A stretch of 13,623 nt of DNA from an uncultured Sutterella sp. (GTDB taxonomy: Bacteria; Pseudomonadota; Gammaproteobacteria; Burkholderiales; Burkholderiaceae_F), in the NCBI GenBank assembly GCA_900542805.1, contig UQOW01000027.1, positions 1-13,623 on the forward strand, read 5' to 3'. The notes under the pieces were generated by a model that saw nothing but the letters and a program-made list of their open reading frames with translations, was not told the origin of the DNA and ran no database searches. Positions 1 through 7,395 of this stretch are shown one piece after another (the first letter of the stretch is position 1; each line of letters starts with the position of its first letter). Position numbers and translations under genes: made by a program.

Positions 1-131
1 CATTATATGAAGTCTGCGCCTGGCTTGCGCGGCTTATATCCCCACCCTGAACGACAGGACTTTACGCCGCTGTCGGTAAGAGCGGAAAAAGAAAAATCCC
101 CTACCGATACCGATTGCAAGAAAAAGACCGG
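1..131. other. Short stretch downstream of the activase gene
   Basis: This is the sequence downstream of the leftward activase gene, up to the window edge. I see no convincing terminator for that gene. A CCGCT/AGCGG stem near 69-91 has its A-rich run on the right, so on the minus strand the T-run comes before the hairpin rather than after it. No gene can be assigned. Confidence 0.4.
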
Positions 132-3100
132 TCAGGCGTGATGAGCGGCGGCGTTTTCAAAGGCTTGCGCCAAAAAGAGCTTTAAGCGGTTATCGACATT
201 GGTTTCCGAGGTTCCCGGTTCAAAGTCGATCGCGCACAAATTCGCATCGGCATAAAGCTCACGGAGCTTACGGATAACGCCTTTCCCGGTGACGTGGTTC
301 GGCAGACACCCGAAAGGCTGCAAGCAAAGGACATTGGGGATGCCGTTCTTGATAAATTCGGTCATCTCGGCAGTTAAAAGCCATCCTTCGCCGGCTTGCT
401 GCCCGAGGCTCACGAGATGATTCATCGTATCGACGAGTTCTTGCGTCGTACTGACTGCGCCGACATCAAGCCCGCAAAGTGCCTCGCGGAAAATCGCTCG
501 ATAGCTTTCAAAGTACCTTAAAAGAGCCGTACACATCAGACCCTTGGCAAACGGCCCTCCCATTTGCTTGGCTCTCCAAATGTAGTCGGTAAGACAATAG
601 TGAAAGAACATCGCCAAGTCGCCCAAAACCGGGACAGCCCCTTCGGCAAGAATCCGATTGACGATTTGACGATTGGCCCGCGGGTGATACTTTAAAAGAA
701 TCTCGCCGACGATACCGACACGAGGCTTGATCACAACGGATAGCTCAATGGCTTCAAAGTCGCGACGCGCTTCAAGCAGTGCCGCCCTCAAGGCACGGCC
801 CCCGGAAGGCAATTTCTCGGAAAACCGCTTTTGCCACAGGGCCAGGAACTCCTCGCAGCTTCCGGGTTTAACTTCGTAAGCGCGTCCGTAAAACGTCAGG
901 CGCTGCAAAAAGTCACCGCAGATGACGGCCGTCATCAAACGGCGTACGCCGAGAAACCCGAGGTTGAGTGACTCGGTACCGATCTGACCGGCAGAAAGCG
1001 AAACAACAGGAACATTTCCGCATCCGACATCTTCCAATGCCCAGCGCATGAGCGTCGTGTAGTTGCTCGCGCGACACGGGCCGCAGGTTTGCGCAAGAAG
1101 TACCGCATCGCGGTCTTTATTAAAGTCCGGGTCGTAAAGAACGGCGTTTAAAAGCTGCCCGATAACAACAAGTGCCGGATAGCACGCATCGTTATTGACG
1201 TGTTTTAACCCGAGTTCCAGAGCCTGCTCGTTTGTCTCATCAAGGAGCTTGACGTTCCAACCGAGGCTTTTGAGGGTTGCGGCCAATATCGGGAAATGAA
1301 TCGGCGCCATTTGCGGAGCAAAGAGCGTGTGAGGGCCTCCCTTTCGAGTGGCCTCATGTTCGTTTTTCTTTAAAGCACTCGAGCGCACGAAGTGAATCGG
1401 CTTTTCGGCAATACGGCGGGCCGAACTGACCGCATGCCGATTTCTCTCCCCGAGCGCAGCCAAAAGAGAACGAATACGAATGCGCGCCGAGCCCAAAGTG
1501 TCGCCTTCATCGATTTTTAGCTGCGTGTAAAGCTTTCCGGCCCTCGCGAGAATGCGGCAAACCTCTTCGCTGGTAATGGCGTCGAGGCCGCACCCGAAAC
1601 TGACAAGTTGCACAAGTTCCGTGTTCTCCCGTTCGGTTGCAAGTTTTGCGGCCCGATACAGGCGACTGTGGAAGGTCCACTGGTTCACGACATCGGTCAC
1701 GGGAGGAGTTCCGACCAGGGAACTGACGGCATCTTCCGTGACGATATCCGCTCCCATCGATTCTATGAGGGCCGGAATGCCGTTGGAAATCACCGGATCC
1801 ATGTGGTACGGGTGACCGGCCAAAATCACCAAGGGACGTTGAGTGAGGGAATTTTCACGAAGAACGGACTGACCGAGTACCGTGAGATCGGCCTCGTAGC
1901 TCTCCTGAGCGGACTTTGCAAGCGCAACGGCCCTCTTAATGTCCGAAGAGCCGATGGTCGGAAATGCCTTACCGACGGCGCGCTCGACTGTGGCATCTTT
2001 TGTTAAATCCAAAAAAGGGGTCAAAAGGCGAACGTCGGGAAAAGCACCCTCCGTATTCAGGCGCAACGCCTCGGGGTATCCGGCCACAATCGGGCAAGCA
2101 TAGCGCTCGCAGGCCTCGGGAAATGCCTGTCCTTCGCGCGGAATACACGGGAGCCAAACGGTTTTAACGCCCTGCTCGGCAAGACGCACGACGTGCCCGT
2201 GCGCAAGTTTTGCCGGAAAACAAAGACTCTGCGACGGAATCGTTCCCATTGCCGCCGCCAGCGTCCCCTTGTCTGTCGGGTCCGAGAGCACAACGGCAAA
2301 GCCGAGTGCCGTAAAAAGCGCATTCCAATACGGATAGTGTTCGTAAATATTTAAAACACGCGCAATGCCGATCGTTCCTCGTTTTGCTTCGCTTGCTTGC
2401 AAAACCGGACGGTTAAAAAGGAGATTAAGCTTACGGGTGACATACCCTTGACTGAGCTTCTTACGGCCCCCGAGCGAGTGAACGGCAAAGTCGCAACGAT
2501 TGCCCGATATGTGCTTGGCACCGTTCGGAAAACGATTAAGTTCCAAGGCGCAATGGTTCGAGCACCCGCGACAACGAAAAGCCCGGCGAATGATGCCTTG
2601 ACACGTTAAATTTTTCGTAACGAGCTGCATGGCCTTATCGGTCTGCGCGCTGCGCTCCCTGGCAATGAGAGCGGCCCCATAGGCCCCCATGAGACCGGCA
2701 ATCGAGGGACGCGTGACATTAAGACCCGTCTCCTCTTCAAACGAACGCAAAACTGCGTTGTTTAAAAACGTTCCTCCCTGCACGACTACGTTGTCTCCGA
2801 GCTCTTCGGGACTATGCATGCGAAGGACTTTGTAAAGCGCATTGCGCACGACGGAGCGACAAAGACCGGCCGCAATGTCTTCGAGCGGCGCCCCGGCTCT
2901 TTGGGCTTGGCGCACCATCGAGGTCATGAAAACCGTGCAACGCGTCCCGAGGTCACACGGGCGGCGCGAACGCTCGGCAGCAGCAACGAATTCGGGGAGC
3001 GTCAACTTTAATTGCCCGGCAAAGGTCTGCAAAAAGGATCCGCACCCCGAAGAGCACGCCTCATTGAGTTTGACTGACGTAATGCGGCCGTTGCTTACGG

Positions 3101-4376
3101 CCATGCACTTCATGTCCTGACCGCCGATGTCGATGACATAGGAGACCGCAGGATTAAAGGCAGCCGCCGCTCTTACGTGGGCCAGCGTTTCTACTTCGGT
3201 AAAAGGCGCGGCAAGCGCCGCTTGTGCAAGGTCCGCCCCGTACCCTGTCGTACAGGCACTTTTAATGAAGGCGTCCTCGGGAAGCGCCTCCAAAAGGGCG
3301 TGCATTTGCGTGAAAAGCCGCTCTAACGGATGGCCTTCGTTATTTTCGTACCATTGAAAGACAAGACGTACTTTTTCATCGATGACAACGCCTTTGACGG
3401 TGGTACTGCCTAAGTCGACACCGAGGTAAAGGGGACCGGAAGCCTGACCGATCTCGCGTTCGGCCACCGTATCTGCGGCGTGCCGGGCTTTAAAGGCTTC
3501 TTTTTGAGTCTGATCGGCAAAAAGCGGAGAGAGCGTCGGAACCGATTGTTTGACCGGATTGGCTTTAAGTTGCTCGACAAACGCGTGAAGTGTCGGAAAA
3601 TCGACCGCTTGGCGCCTTACAGCTTCACGGGCCGCCCCGGTTGCCACAGCGTACTGCGTATCGGTTAACTCGACAAACACCGTTCCCGGAGCCCTTAAGC
3701 GCCGTTTGAAAGCCTCCCGCAGCTCGGAAAGAAAGGCCAAGGGGCCGCCGAGGAAAGCCACATGCCCGGTTACGGGGCGCCCGCACGCAAGGCCGCTTAA
3801 CGTTTGCTCGGCAACGGCATCGAAAACCGACCGAGCGATGTCCTCACGGGGAACTCCGGAATTGAGTAACGAGACCAAATCGGTTTTGGCAAAAACACCG
3901 CAACGCGAGGCAATCGGGTGGCTTGCCCCAGCTTGTGCGGCCAAGTCATTCATGCCGGCTGCATCGGTATTAAGGAGCACGGCCATCTGATCGATAAAGG
4001 CACCAGTACCGCCTGCACAGGCCTCGTTCATCCTAAGCTCGATACCGTCTGTCAGATAAAGAAGCTTGGCATCTTCACCGCCGAGTTCGACGGCAACGTC
4101 CGTCTCGGGAGCAACGGACTTTAAATAGAGTCTGTCGGAAACGACTTCCTGAATAAAGCCGATGCCGAGCGCTTTAGCCAGTCCCAAAGCACCGGAACCG
4201 GAGAAAACCACGCGAAGCGCGCCGGGAATCTCAGCAATCGGCCGGAGAATATCAATCAGGGTTCCCAGCACATTGCTCCGATGGCGCGTGTAACGACGCG
4301 AAAGCAACTTGCCCTCTTGATCAAGTAGGACAAATTTCACTGTTGTCGACCCCAAGTCAACGCCAAGATTTAGCAT
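132..4376 (-). CDS. Giant 2-hydroxyacyl-CoA dehydratase activase / dehydratase-like fusion protein
   Basis: This 1414-residue cytoplasmic iron-sulfur protein belongs to the BadF/BadG/BcrA/BcrD (ASKHA ATPase) activase family. Two ATPase domains lie in tandem, each opening with a phosphate-binding DLGSTTVK motif (about residues 7-14 and 321-328). Each also carries the family's cluster-ligand cysteines: NEACAGGTG (C120) with SRCGVF (C159), and NEACSSGCG (C441) with TRCTVF (C480). A four-cysteine group follows (C592, C602, C605, C609), then a DUF2229-type region (about 660-880). The C-terminal part resembles a 2-hydroxyacyl-CoA dehydratase subunit, with QTCGPCRASN and QPFGCLPNH (C1357) as possible cluster ligands. 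Family members use ATP hydrolysis to push a low-potential electron onto a partner dehydratase or reductase. The substrate of these long fused versions is not settled, and no separate dehydratase subunit genes are visible. The ATG start has a GAGGG ribosome site six bases upstream. It lies divergent to the CNNM gene. Confidence 0.93.
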   Translation of the reverse strand: MLNLGVDLGSTTVKFVLLDQEGKLLSRRYTRHRSNVLGTLIDILRPIAEIPGALRVVFSGSGALGLAKALGIGFIQEVVSDRLYLKSVAPETDVAVELGGEDAKLLYLTDGIELRMNEACAGGTGAFIDQMAVLLNTDAAGMNDLAAQAGASHPIASRCGVFAKTDLVSLLNSGVPREDIARSVFDAVAEQTLSGLACGRPVTGHVAFLGGPLAFLSELREAFKRRLRAPGTVFVELTDTQYAVATGAAREAVRRQAVDFPTLHAFVEQLKANPVKQSVPTLSPLFADQTQKEAFKARHAADTVAEREIGQASGPLYLGVDLGSTTVKGVVIDEKVRLVFQWYENNEGHPLERLFTQMHALLEALPEDAFIKSACTTGYGADLAQAALAAPFTEVETLAHVRAAAAFNPAVSYVIDIGGQDMKCMAVSNGRITSVKLNEACSSGCGSFLQTFAGQLKLTLPEFVAAAERSRRPCDLGTRCTVFMTSMVRQAQRAGAPLEDIAAGLCRSVVRNALYKVLRMHSPEELGDNVVVQGGTFLNNAVLRSFEEETGLNVTRPSIAGLMGAYGAALIARERSAQTDKAMQLVTKNLTCQGIIRRAFRCRGCSNHCALELNRFPNGAKHISGNRCDFAVHSLGGRKKLSQGYVTRKLNLLFNRPVLQASEAKRGTIGIARVLNIYEHYPYWNALFTALGFAVVLSDPTDKGTLAAAMGTIPSQSLCFPAKLAHGHVVRLAEQGVKTVWLPCIPREGQAFPEACERYACPIVAGYPEALRLNTEGAFPDVRLLTPFLDLTKDATVERAVGKAFPTIGSSDIKRAVALAKSAQESYEADLTVLGQSVLRENSLTQRPLVILAGHPYHMDPVISNGIPALIESMGADIVTEDAVSSLVGTPPVTDVVNQWTFHSRLYRAAKLATERENTELVQLVSFGCGLDAITSEEVCRILARAGKLYTQLKIDEGDTLGSARIRIRSLLAALGERNRHAVSSARRIAEKPIHFVRSSALKKNEHEATRKGGPHTLFAPQMAPIHFPILAATLKSLGWNVKLLDETNEQALELGLKHVNNDACYPALVVIGQLLNAVLYDPDFNKDRDAVLLAQTCGPCRASNYTTLMRWALEDVGCGNVPVVSLSAGQIGTESLNLGFLGVRRLMTAVICGDFLQRLTFYGRAYEVKPGSCEEFLALWQKRFSEKLPSGGRALRAALLEARRDFEAIELSVVIKPRVGIVGEILLKYHPRANRQIVNRILAEGAVPVLGDLAMFFHYCLTDYIWRAKQMGGPFAKGLMCTALLRYFESYRAIFREALCGLDVGAVSTTQELVDTMNHLVSLGQQAGEGWLLTAEMTEFIKNGIPNVLCLQPFGCLPNHVTGKGVIRKLRELYADANLCAIDFEPGTSETNVDNRLKLFLAQAFENAAAHHA

Positions 4377-4403
4377 GCGTGCCCTCGTCGTAACAATCAG
4401 TAA

Positions 4404-4446
4404 ATTTTATCTGAAGTCGACCCGTTTACACCTGCGTATTTACGCA
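4404..4446 (-). promoter_or_regulatory. Possible promoter and 14-bp palindrome upstream of the activase gene
   Basis: A perfect palindrome, TGCGTATTTACGCA, occupies 4433-4446. It has the 5-N4-5 layout of Crp/Fnr-type sites but not their consensus bases. On the minus strand a TAAAAT hexamer (4404-4409) could serve as the -10 box, which would place the palindrome centre roughly 42 bases upstream of transcription start. That is the usual position for a class II activator. No good -35 box is present, which fits an activator-dependent promoter. The regulator is unknown; the palindrome is seen, its role is inferred. Confidence 0.4.
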
Positions 4447-4518
4447 AGTTGACACATAGAAATCCGCAAAGAAAACCATAGAAAAAGAATAAAAATATTT
4501 AATAAAAACAGAGAGGAT

Positions 4519-4579
4519 CGCTTCGGGATAAAACGAAGCGGCGAAGTGCTCGAGTTCGGAGGACCGAGCTCACATTTTT
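4519..4579 (+). ncRNA. Two tandem hairpins with T-run: candidate small RNA or leader structure
   Basis: The first hairpin is a perfect 7-bp stem, CGCTTCG (4519-4525) with CGAAGCG (4534-4540). The second pairs GTGCTCG (4546-4552) with CGAGCTCAC (4565-4573), leaving a two-base bulge. Five T residues follow at 4575-4579, as at an intrinsic terminator. It could be the 3' end of a small RNA, a terminator or attenuator in the leader of the rightward membrane-protein gene, or a relic. The structure is seen; a transcript is inferred. Confidence 0.35.
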
Positions 4580-4699
4580 AATTCGTAAAAACCTTTTTGA
4601 GTTCCGAAAAAGCCTGTAGACCAGAAAACGCTTTTTTTGACTTCGAACCCACTAGATATTTCTGCTAATACCTGTTTTATATAGATTTTTTCTGATTCT

Positions 4700-4708
4700 T
4701 GTGATAAA
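4700..4708 (+). promoter_or_regulatory. Possible extended -10 promoter element for the CNNM gene
   Basis: TGTGATAAA reads as an extended -10 element (TG, one base, then GATAAA) about 36 bases before the start codon. No matching -35 hexamer is present, so the assignment is tentative. Confidence 0.3.
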
Positions 4709-4732
4709 ATTGACTTTTAGTAACAGCGACTA

Positions 4733-4747
4733 ATGTTTTGCCTATGA
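4733..4747 (+). other. Four-codon upstream mini-frame overlapping the CNNM start (ATGA)
   Basis: ATG TTT TGC CTA TGA encodes Met-Phe-Cys-Leu and its stop overlaps the ATG of the membrane-protein gene in the classic ATGA arrangement. Because the main gene lacks a clear ribosome site, termination-reinitiation coupling is possible. The frame itself has no strong ribosome site either, so it may be chance. Confidence 0.2.
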
Positions 4748-6030
4748 GTATTACGTCACAAGTTCTTCTTTTAATCGTCATTATTCTCATCAGCGGCTTT
4801 CTTTCCATGTCGGAAATTTCACTTGCCGCCTCCACAAAAGTGCGCCTTCAGGTTCTTGCCGAGCACGGCGACAAACGCGCACGCACCGTTTTGCAATTTA
4901 AAGAGCACCCCGGGCATTTTGTCACCGTCGTCCAAATCGGCATCAACATGTGTGCGATTATCAGCGGCTTTATCGGTGAAGACTTATTCTCTCCGTACAT
5001 TGCCTGGCCGCTGAAAAGTCTCGGCCTTACGCCCGACACTGCCGACACGATCGGCTCGTGCACCTCGTTTATCCTGGTCACGTTTGCTCTCGTTGTTTTC
5101 TCGGACCTTATCCCCAAGCGCCTTTCGTTTGCGCACCCGGAAAAAATCATTCTCGTTTGCCAGGCGCCGATGCGCCTCTTACTCGTTGTATTAAGTCCCT
5201 TTGTTTGGGTCTTGGAAAATGCCTCTCTCGTTGTGATTCGCCTGTTCGGACTGAATATCGAACGCGATGACAAAATCACCAGTGAAGACATCATGGCAAG
5301 CATCGTGGCCGGTACCGAAGAAGGCGTCATTGCCCCGGAAGAACAAGCCGTCATCCAGAATGTGTTCAGTCTTGAAAACCGCCTCGTGCCGGCCGCAATG
5401 ACCGCACGTGAGTCGGTTGTGTACTTCACACTCGATTCGACTAAAGAAACAATCTTAAAGGTCGTCTCCGAATCGCCCTTAAATCACTTCCTCGTTTGCG
5501 ACAAGAACTTGGACCACGTCATCGGGTATGTGGAAAGTGCGACCCTTTTGCGCTATCTACTTGAAGACAAAGCTATCTCGTTTACCGATAAGGCGCTTTT
5601 AAAGCCCGTACAGGTTATTCCCGATACCCTGTCGCTCTCGGAAGTCTTGGAACTATTCCAACGCACGCGTTCGGACTTTGCCGTTGTCTTAAACGAATAT
5701 GCCCTTGTTGTCGGCGTCATTACGTTAAGCGACGTGATGAGTTCGGTGATGGGCGACTTGGTGGCCATCCCCGATGAGCAACAGATCGTCAAGCGCGATG
5801 CTACAAGTTGGCTTGTTGACGGCGCAACGCCCATTGTCGACATGATGGCGGAACTGAATCTGCAAAAGATGCCCGAAAGCACGAGTTATGAAACCATGGC
5901 CGGCTTCATGATGTACATGCTTCGCAAGATTCCCAAGCGCACGGACAAAGTCGACTGGGGCGGCTATCGCTTTGAAGTCGTCAATGTCGAAGCCAATCGA
6001 ATTGATCAAATTCTCGTGACAAAACTCTAG
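4744..6030 (+). CDS. CNNM/DUF21-CBS-CorC_HlyC membrane protein (hemolysin C / CorC-type family)
   Basis: This is an inner-membrane protein of 428 residues. The N-terminal DUF21/CNNM domain has about four hydrophobic segments (roughly residues 5-25, 60-80, 100-125 and 140-165) and includes the family motif GFLSMSEISLAAS. A cytoplasmic CBS pair follows (about 205-325, with VVLNEYALVVGVITLSDVM), then a CorC_HlyC domain (about 345-428, ending in VVNVEANRIDQILV). Length and order are normal. Relatives act in magnesium/cobalt or sodium-coupled magnesium efflux; the 'hemolysin' name is historical. I chose the ATG at 4744 over an in-frame TTG two codons earlier, since the hydrophobic segment follows it directly. 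No clear Shine-Dalgarno is present, but a four-codon frame overlaps the start. The tRNA-Ser promoter sits across its stop codon. Confidence 0.92.
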   Translation: MSITSQVLLLIVIILISGFLSMSEISLAASTKVRLQVLAEHGDKRARTVLQFKEHPGHFVTVVQIGINMCAIISGFIGEDLFSPYIAWPLKSLGLTPDTADTIGSCTSFILVTFALVVFSDLIPKRLSFAHPEKIILVCQAPMRLLLVVLSPFVWVLENASLVVIRLFGLNIERDDKITSEDIMASIVAGTEEGVIAPEEQAVIQNVFSLENRLVPAAMTARESVVYFTLDSTKETILKVVSESPLNHFLVCDKNLDHVIGYVESATLLRYLLEDKAISFTDKALLKPVQVIPDTLSLSEVLELFQRTRSDFAVVLNEYALVVGVITLSDVMSSVMGDLVAIPDEQQIVKRDATSWLVDGATPIVDMMAELNLQKMPESTSYETMAGFMMYMLRKIPKRTDKVDWGGYRFEVVNVEANRIDQILVTKL

Positions 6031-6045
6031 CGGTTTGTTTATAAT
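6016..6045 (+). promoter_or_regulatory. Promoter of the tRNA-Ser gene
   Basis: A -35 box GTGACA (6016-6021, five of six consensus bases) is separated by 18 bases from a perfect -10 TATAAT (6040-6045). It lies across the stop codon of the preceding gene. The region after the -10 is GC-rich (CCGCC), like the discriminators of stable-RNA promoters. Start of transcription is expected near 6052, giving a leader of about 75 bases before the mature tRNA. Confidence 0.65.
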
Positions 6046-6127
6046 CCGCCATCTCGCGTCGGGCGAAAGCCTGAAACGAAGGAAGCGAAAGAACCTTATC
6101 TTCCTTTGTCAAACGAGGCCCTTAAAC

Positions 6128-6217
6128 GGAAGGGTGGCAGAGTGGTTTAATGTACCGCCCTGGAAAGGCGGCGTATCCAATCGGGTACCGAGAGTTCGAA
6201 TCTCTCCCCTTCCGCCA
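6128..6217 (+). tRNA. tRNA-Ser (anticodon GGA)
   Basis: This is a complete class II tRNA of 90 bases including an encoded CCA. The acceptor stem pairs GGAAGGG (6128-6134) with CCCTTCC (6207-6213), with G as discriminator. The anticodon stem is CCGCC/GGCGG around the loop CTGGAAA, giving anticodon GGA for UCC/UCU codons. A long variable arm typical of serine tRNAs follows. The T stem is GAGAG/CTCTC around TTCGAAT. Its last 15 bases are repeated exactly at 11789-11803, which marks it as the integration site of the element to its right. Integration left the tRNA intact. Confidence 0.97.
6203..6217 (+). other. attL: 3' end of tRNA-Ser used as attachment site
   Basis: The 15 bases TCTCCCCTTCCGCCA, covering the end of the T stem, the 3' acceptor strand and CCA, recur exactly in the same orientation at 11789-11803. 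A truncated P4-type integrase begins some 250 bases inside. P4-type integrases typically insert at tRNA 3' ends and regenerate the tRNA, so I read this as the left attachment site. The crossover point within the repeat cannot be fixed from sequence alone. Confidence 0.75.
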
Positions 6218-6226
6218 TTGATTAAG

Positions 6227-6258
6227 CCTCGCAAGATATTGATCTTGTGAGGTTTTTT
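6227..6258 (+). terminator. Intrinsic terminator after tRNA-Ser
   Basis: An 11-bp stem, CCTCGCAAGAT (6227-6237) with ATCTTGTGAGG (6242-6252), contains one G-T pair and a four-base ATTG loop. Six T residues follow directly. It begins ten bases after the tRNA CCA and ends the tRNA transcript. Confidence 0.88.
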
Positions 6259-6296
6259 GTTATCTTTGGCTCCTAATCCACTGTTTCATAAACCAA

Positions 6297-6463
6297 TTTC
6301 GGCATTTCGCCGAAGTTAAACGCCTTTTTTAAACAGCCTTCCTTTTAACCTCGAGGTCAGGGTATTTCAAAACAAAGGGGGGAAGAAAGGGGGAAAGAAC
6401 GCCGTCACCGGCGGCCACTCTGAAAATCCCCGGATCTTCTTTCCCTCATAAAGGAAGACGCGT
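6297..6463 (+). other. Non-coding segment between tRNA terminator and integrase
   Basis: This short non-coding stretch holds a TTCGGC/GCCGAA hairpin (about 6298-6314), a purine tract with two near-copies of AAGGGGGAA (about 6375-6398), and a CGCCG-TCAC-CGGCG hairpin (6400-6413). The purine repeats could be integrase arm-binding sites, since they lie between attL and the integrase gene, but that is only positional inference. Confidence 0.3.
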
Positions 6464-7297
6464 ATGAGACAGCAGGATGTTTTTTTATTGCCGGACGGAA
6501 GACACGGTTGCGGCCGCGGACTGCAGCTTGTCGTAAAGAACAACGGGGAATACCGCAGCTGGATTCTTCGAGTGGCCCACGGCGGCCGTCGTTATGAGTT
6601 TGGCCTGGGTGCGGCAAAAACCCTGTCACTGAAAGCTGCCCAGGTTAAAGCCGACCAATACCGGGGATGGGTCGCGTGCGGTTACGACCCCAGAACAGCC
6701 GCCTCTCAGGCTCCGGAGTCTGCCGATCTGCCGGCCGAGCCGCCTCTGCCGGATGAAGAGCCTGTCCGCAGATCAGAAAGTACGGCGGCGGAAAAAGAAA
6801 AGGCCCCGGAACAGCTGGTGCACCGATTTGAGGATGTGGCCGACGAAACCATTCGCGTCTGTGCTGAAGTGCGTCAGTGGCGTAATGCCAAGCATGAAAT
6901 GCAATGGACGAGTACGCTGAAGACCTATGTCTTTCCAAAACTCGGCAAAAAGGATGTGGCCGAGATTACGCGCGACGATGTGCTCTCCGTCTTAAAACCC
7001 ATCTGGAAAGAAAAGACAGAGACTGCCAAGCGTGTCAGAGGCCGCATGGAAATCGTCTTTGACTACGCTGCCCGTCGCGGGTGGCGAAAGACCGAGAATC
7101 CGGCCAAGTGGTCCGGATACCTGGAGTTTGACCTCCCGAATCCTGAAAAAATCACGGTGAAATCCCATCATGAAGCACCGACCATCCCGGAATTACAGGC
7201 CGCTGCTATTGAGCTCTACCGTACCGGCTCCCGCGGCACACTCTGCACGCTCTTCGGAATCCTAACGGCGACGCGTTGCCAGGAATGGTGTGTGTAG
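6464..7297 (+). pseudogene. P4-type tyrosine integrase, truncated before the catalytic domain
   Basis: The 277-residue frame starts at an ATG with an AGGAAG ribosome site six bases upstream. Residues 1-85 match the DUF4102 arm-binding domain of P4-type integrases (SWILRVAHGGRRYEFGLGAAKTLSLKAAQ, shown here only as the family's W...GLG...SL..A pattern, ending near GYDPR). A Pro/Glu-rich linker (about 86-125) and a SAM-like core-binding domain (about 125-215) follow. The catalytic domain has barely begun when the frame ends: LTATRCQEW supplies the first catalytic arginine (R271), then a TAG follows two codons later. The HxxR box and nucleophilic tyrosine are missing. Relatives have about 400 residues, so roughly 130 are lost. 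It lies beside tRNA-Ser as expected for the element's integrase and should not be able to recombine DNA. Confidence 0.85.
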
Positions 7298-7395
7298 ATT
7301 TTTGTGTCTAGCGCGGGTTTACGGTTGAGCTTGTTGGCTCGCTAACAGGGGTATTTAACCCCAGGTGCTTTGCGGGTGACAACCCTACTTTTCAG
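7298..7395 (+). other. Probable deletion junction between integrase remnant and next gene
   Basis: Homology to integrase ends at about 7290 and the next gene begins without a visible start signal, so a deletion probably joined the two here. Two small hairpins are present, GAGC/GCTC (about 7327-7340) and GGGGT-ATTTA-ACCCC (7348-7362). Nothing else is recognised. Confidence 0.4.

Larger units (their letters stand above)
4377..4743. other. Divergent intergenic region with hairpins, no protein gene
   Basis: This AT-rich stretch separates two divergent genes and holds no credible protein gene. Seen in it are a 14-bp palindrome near the activase start, two neighbouring hairpins followed by a T-run (4519-4579), an A/T-rich inverted repeat AAAAAGC/GCTTTTT (4607-4636), and a possible extended -10 box for the rightward gene (4700-4708). 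Confidence 0.6.

Noticed and set aside
1..7. ATG or TATAAT on the minus strand at the left edge
   Set aside because: There is no ribosome site for the ATG and no -35 box at the right distance for a promoter; too little sequence remains to judge.
114..132. GACCGGTC palindrome after the activase gene as terminator
   Set aside because: The palindrome has no loop and cannot form a hairpin of useful length.
4848..5429. Minus-strand open frame of 193 codons
   Set aside because: It is antisense to the well-supported CNNM/CBS gene and shows no domain pattern.
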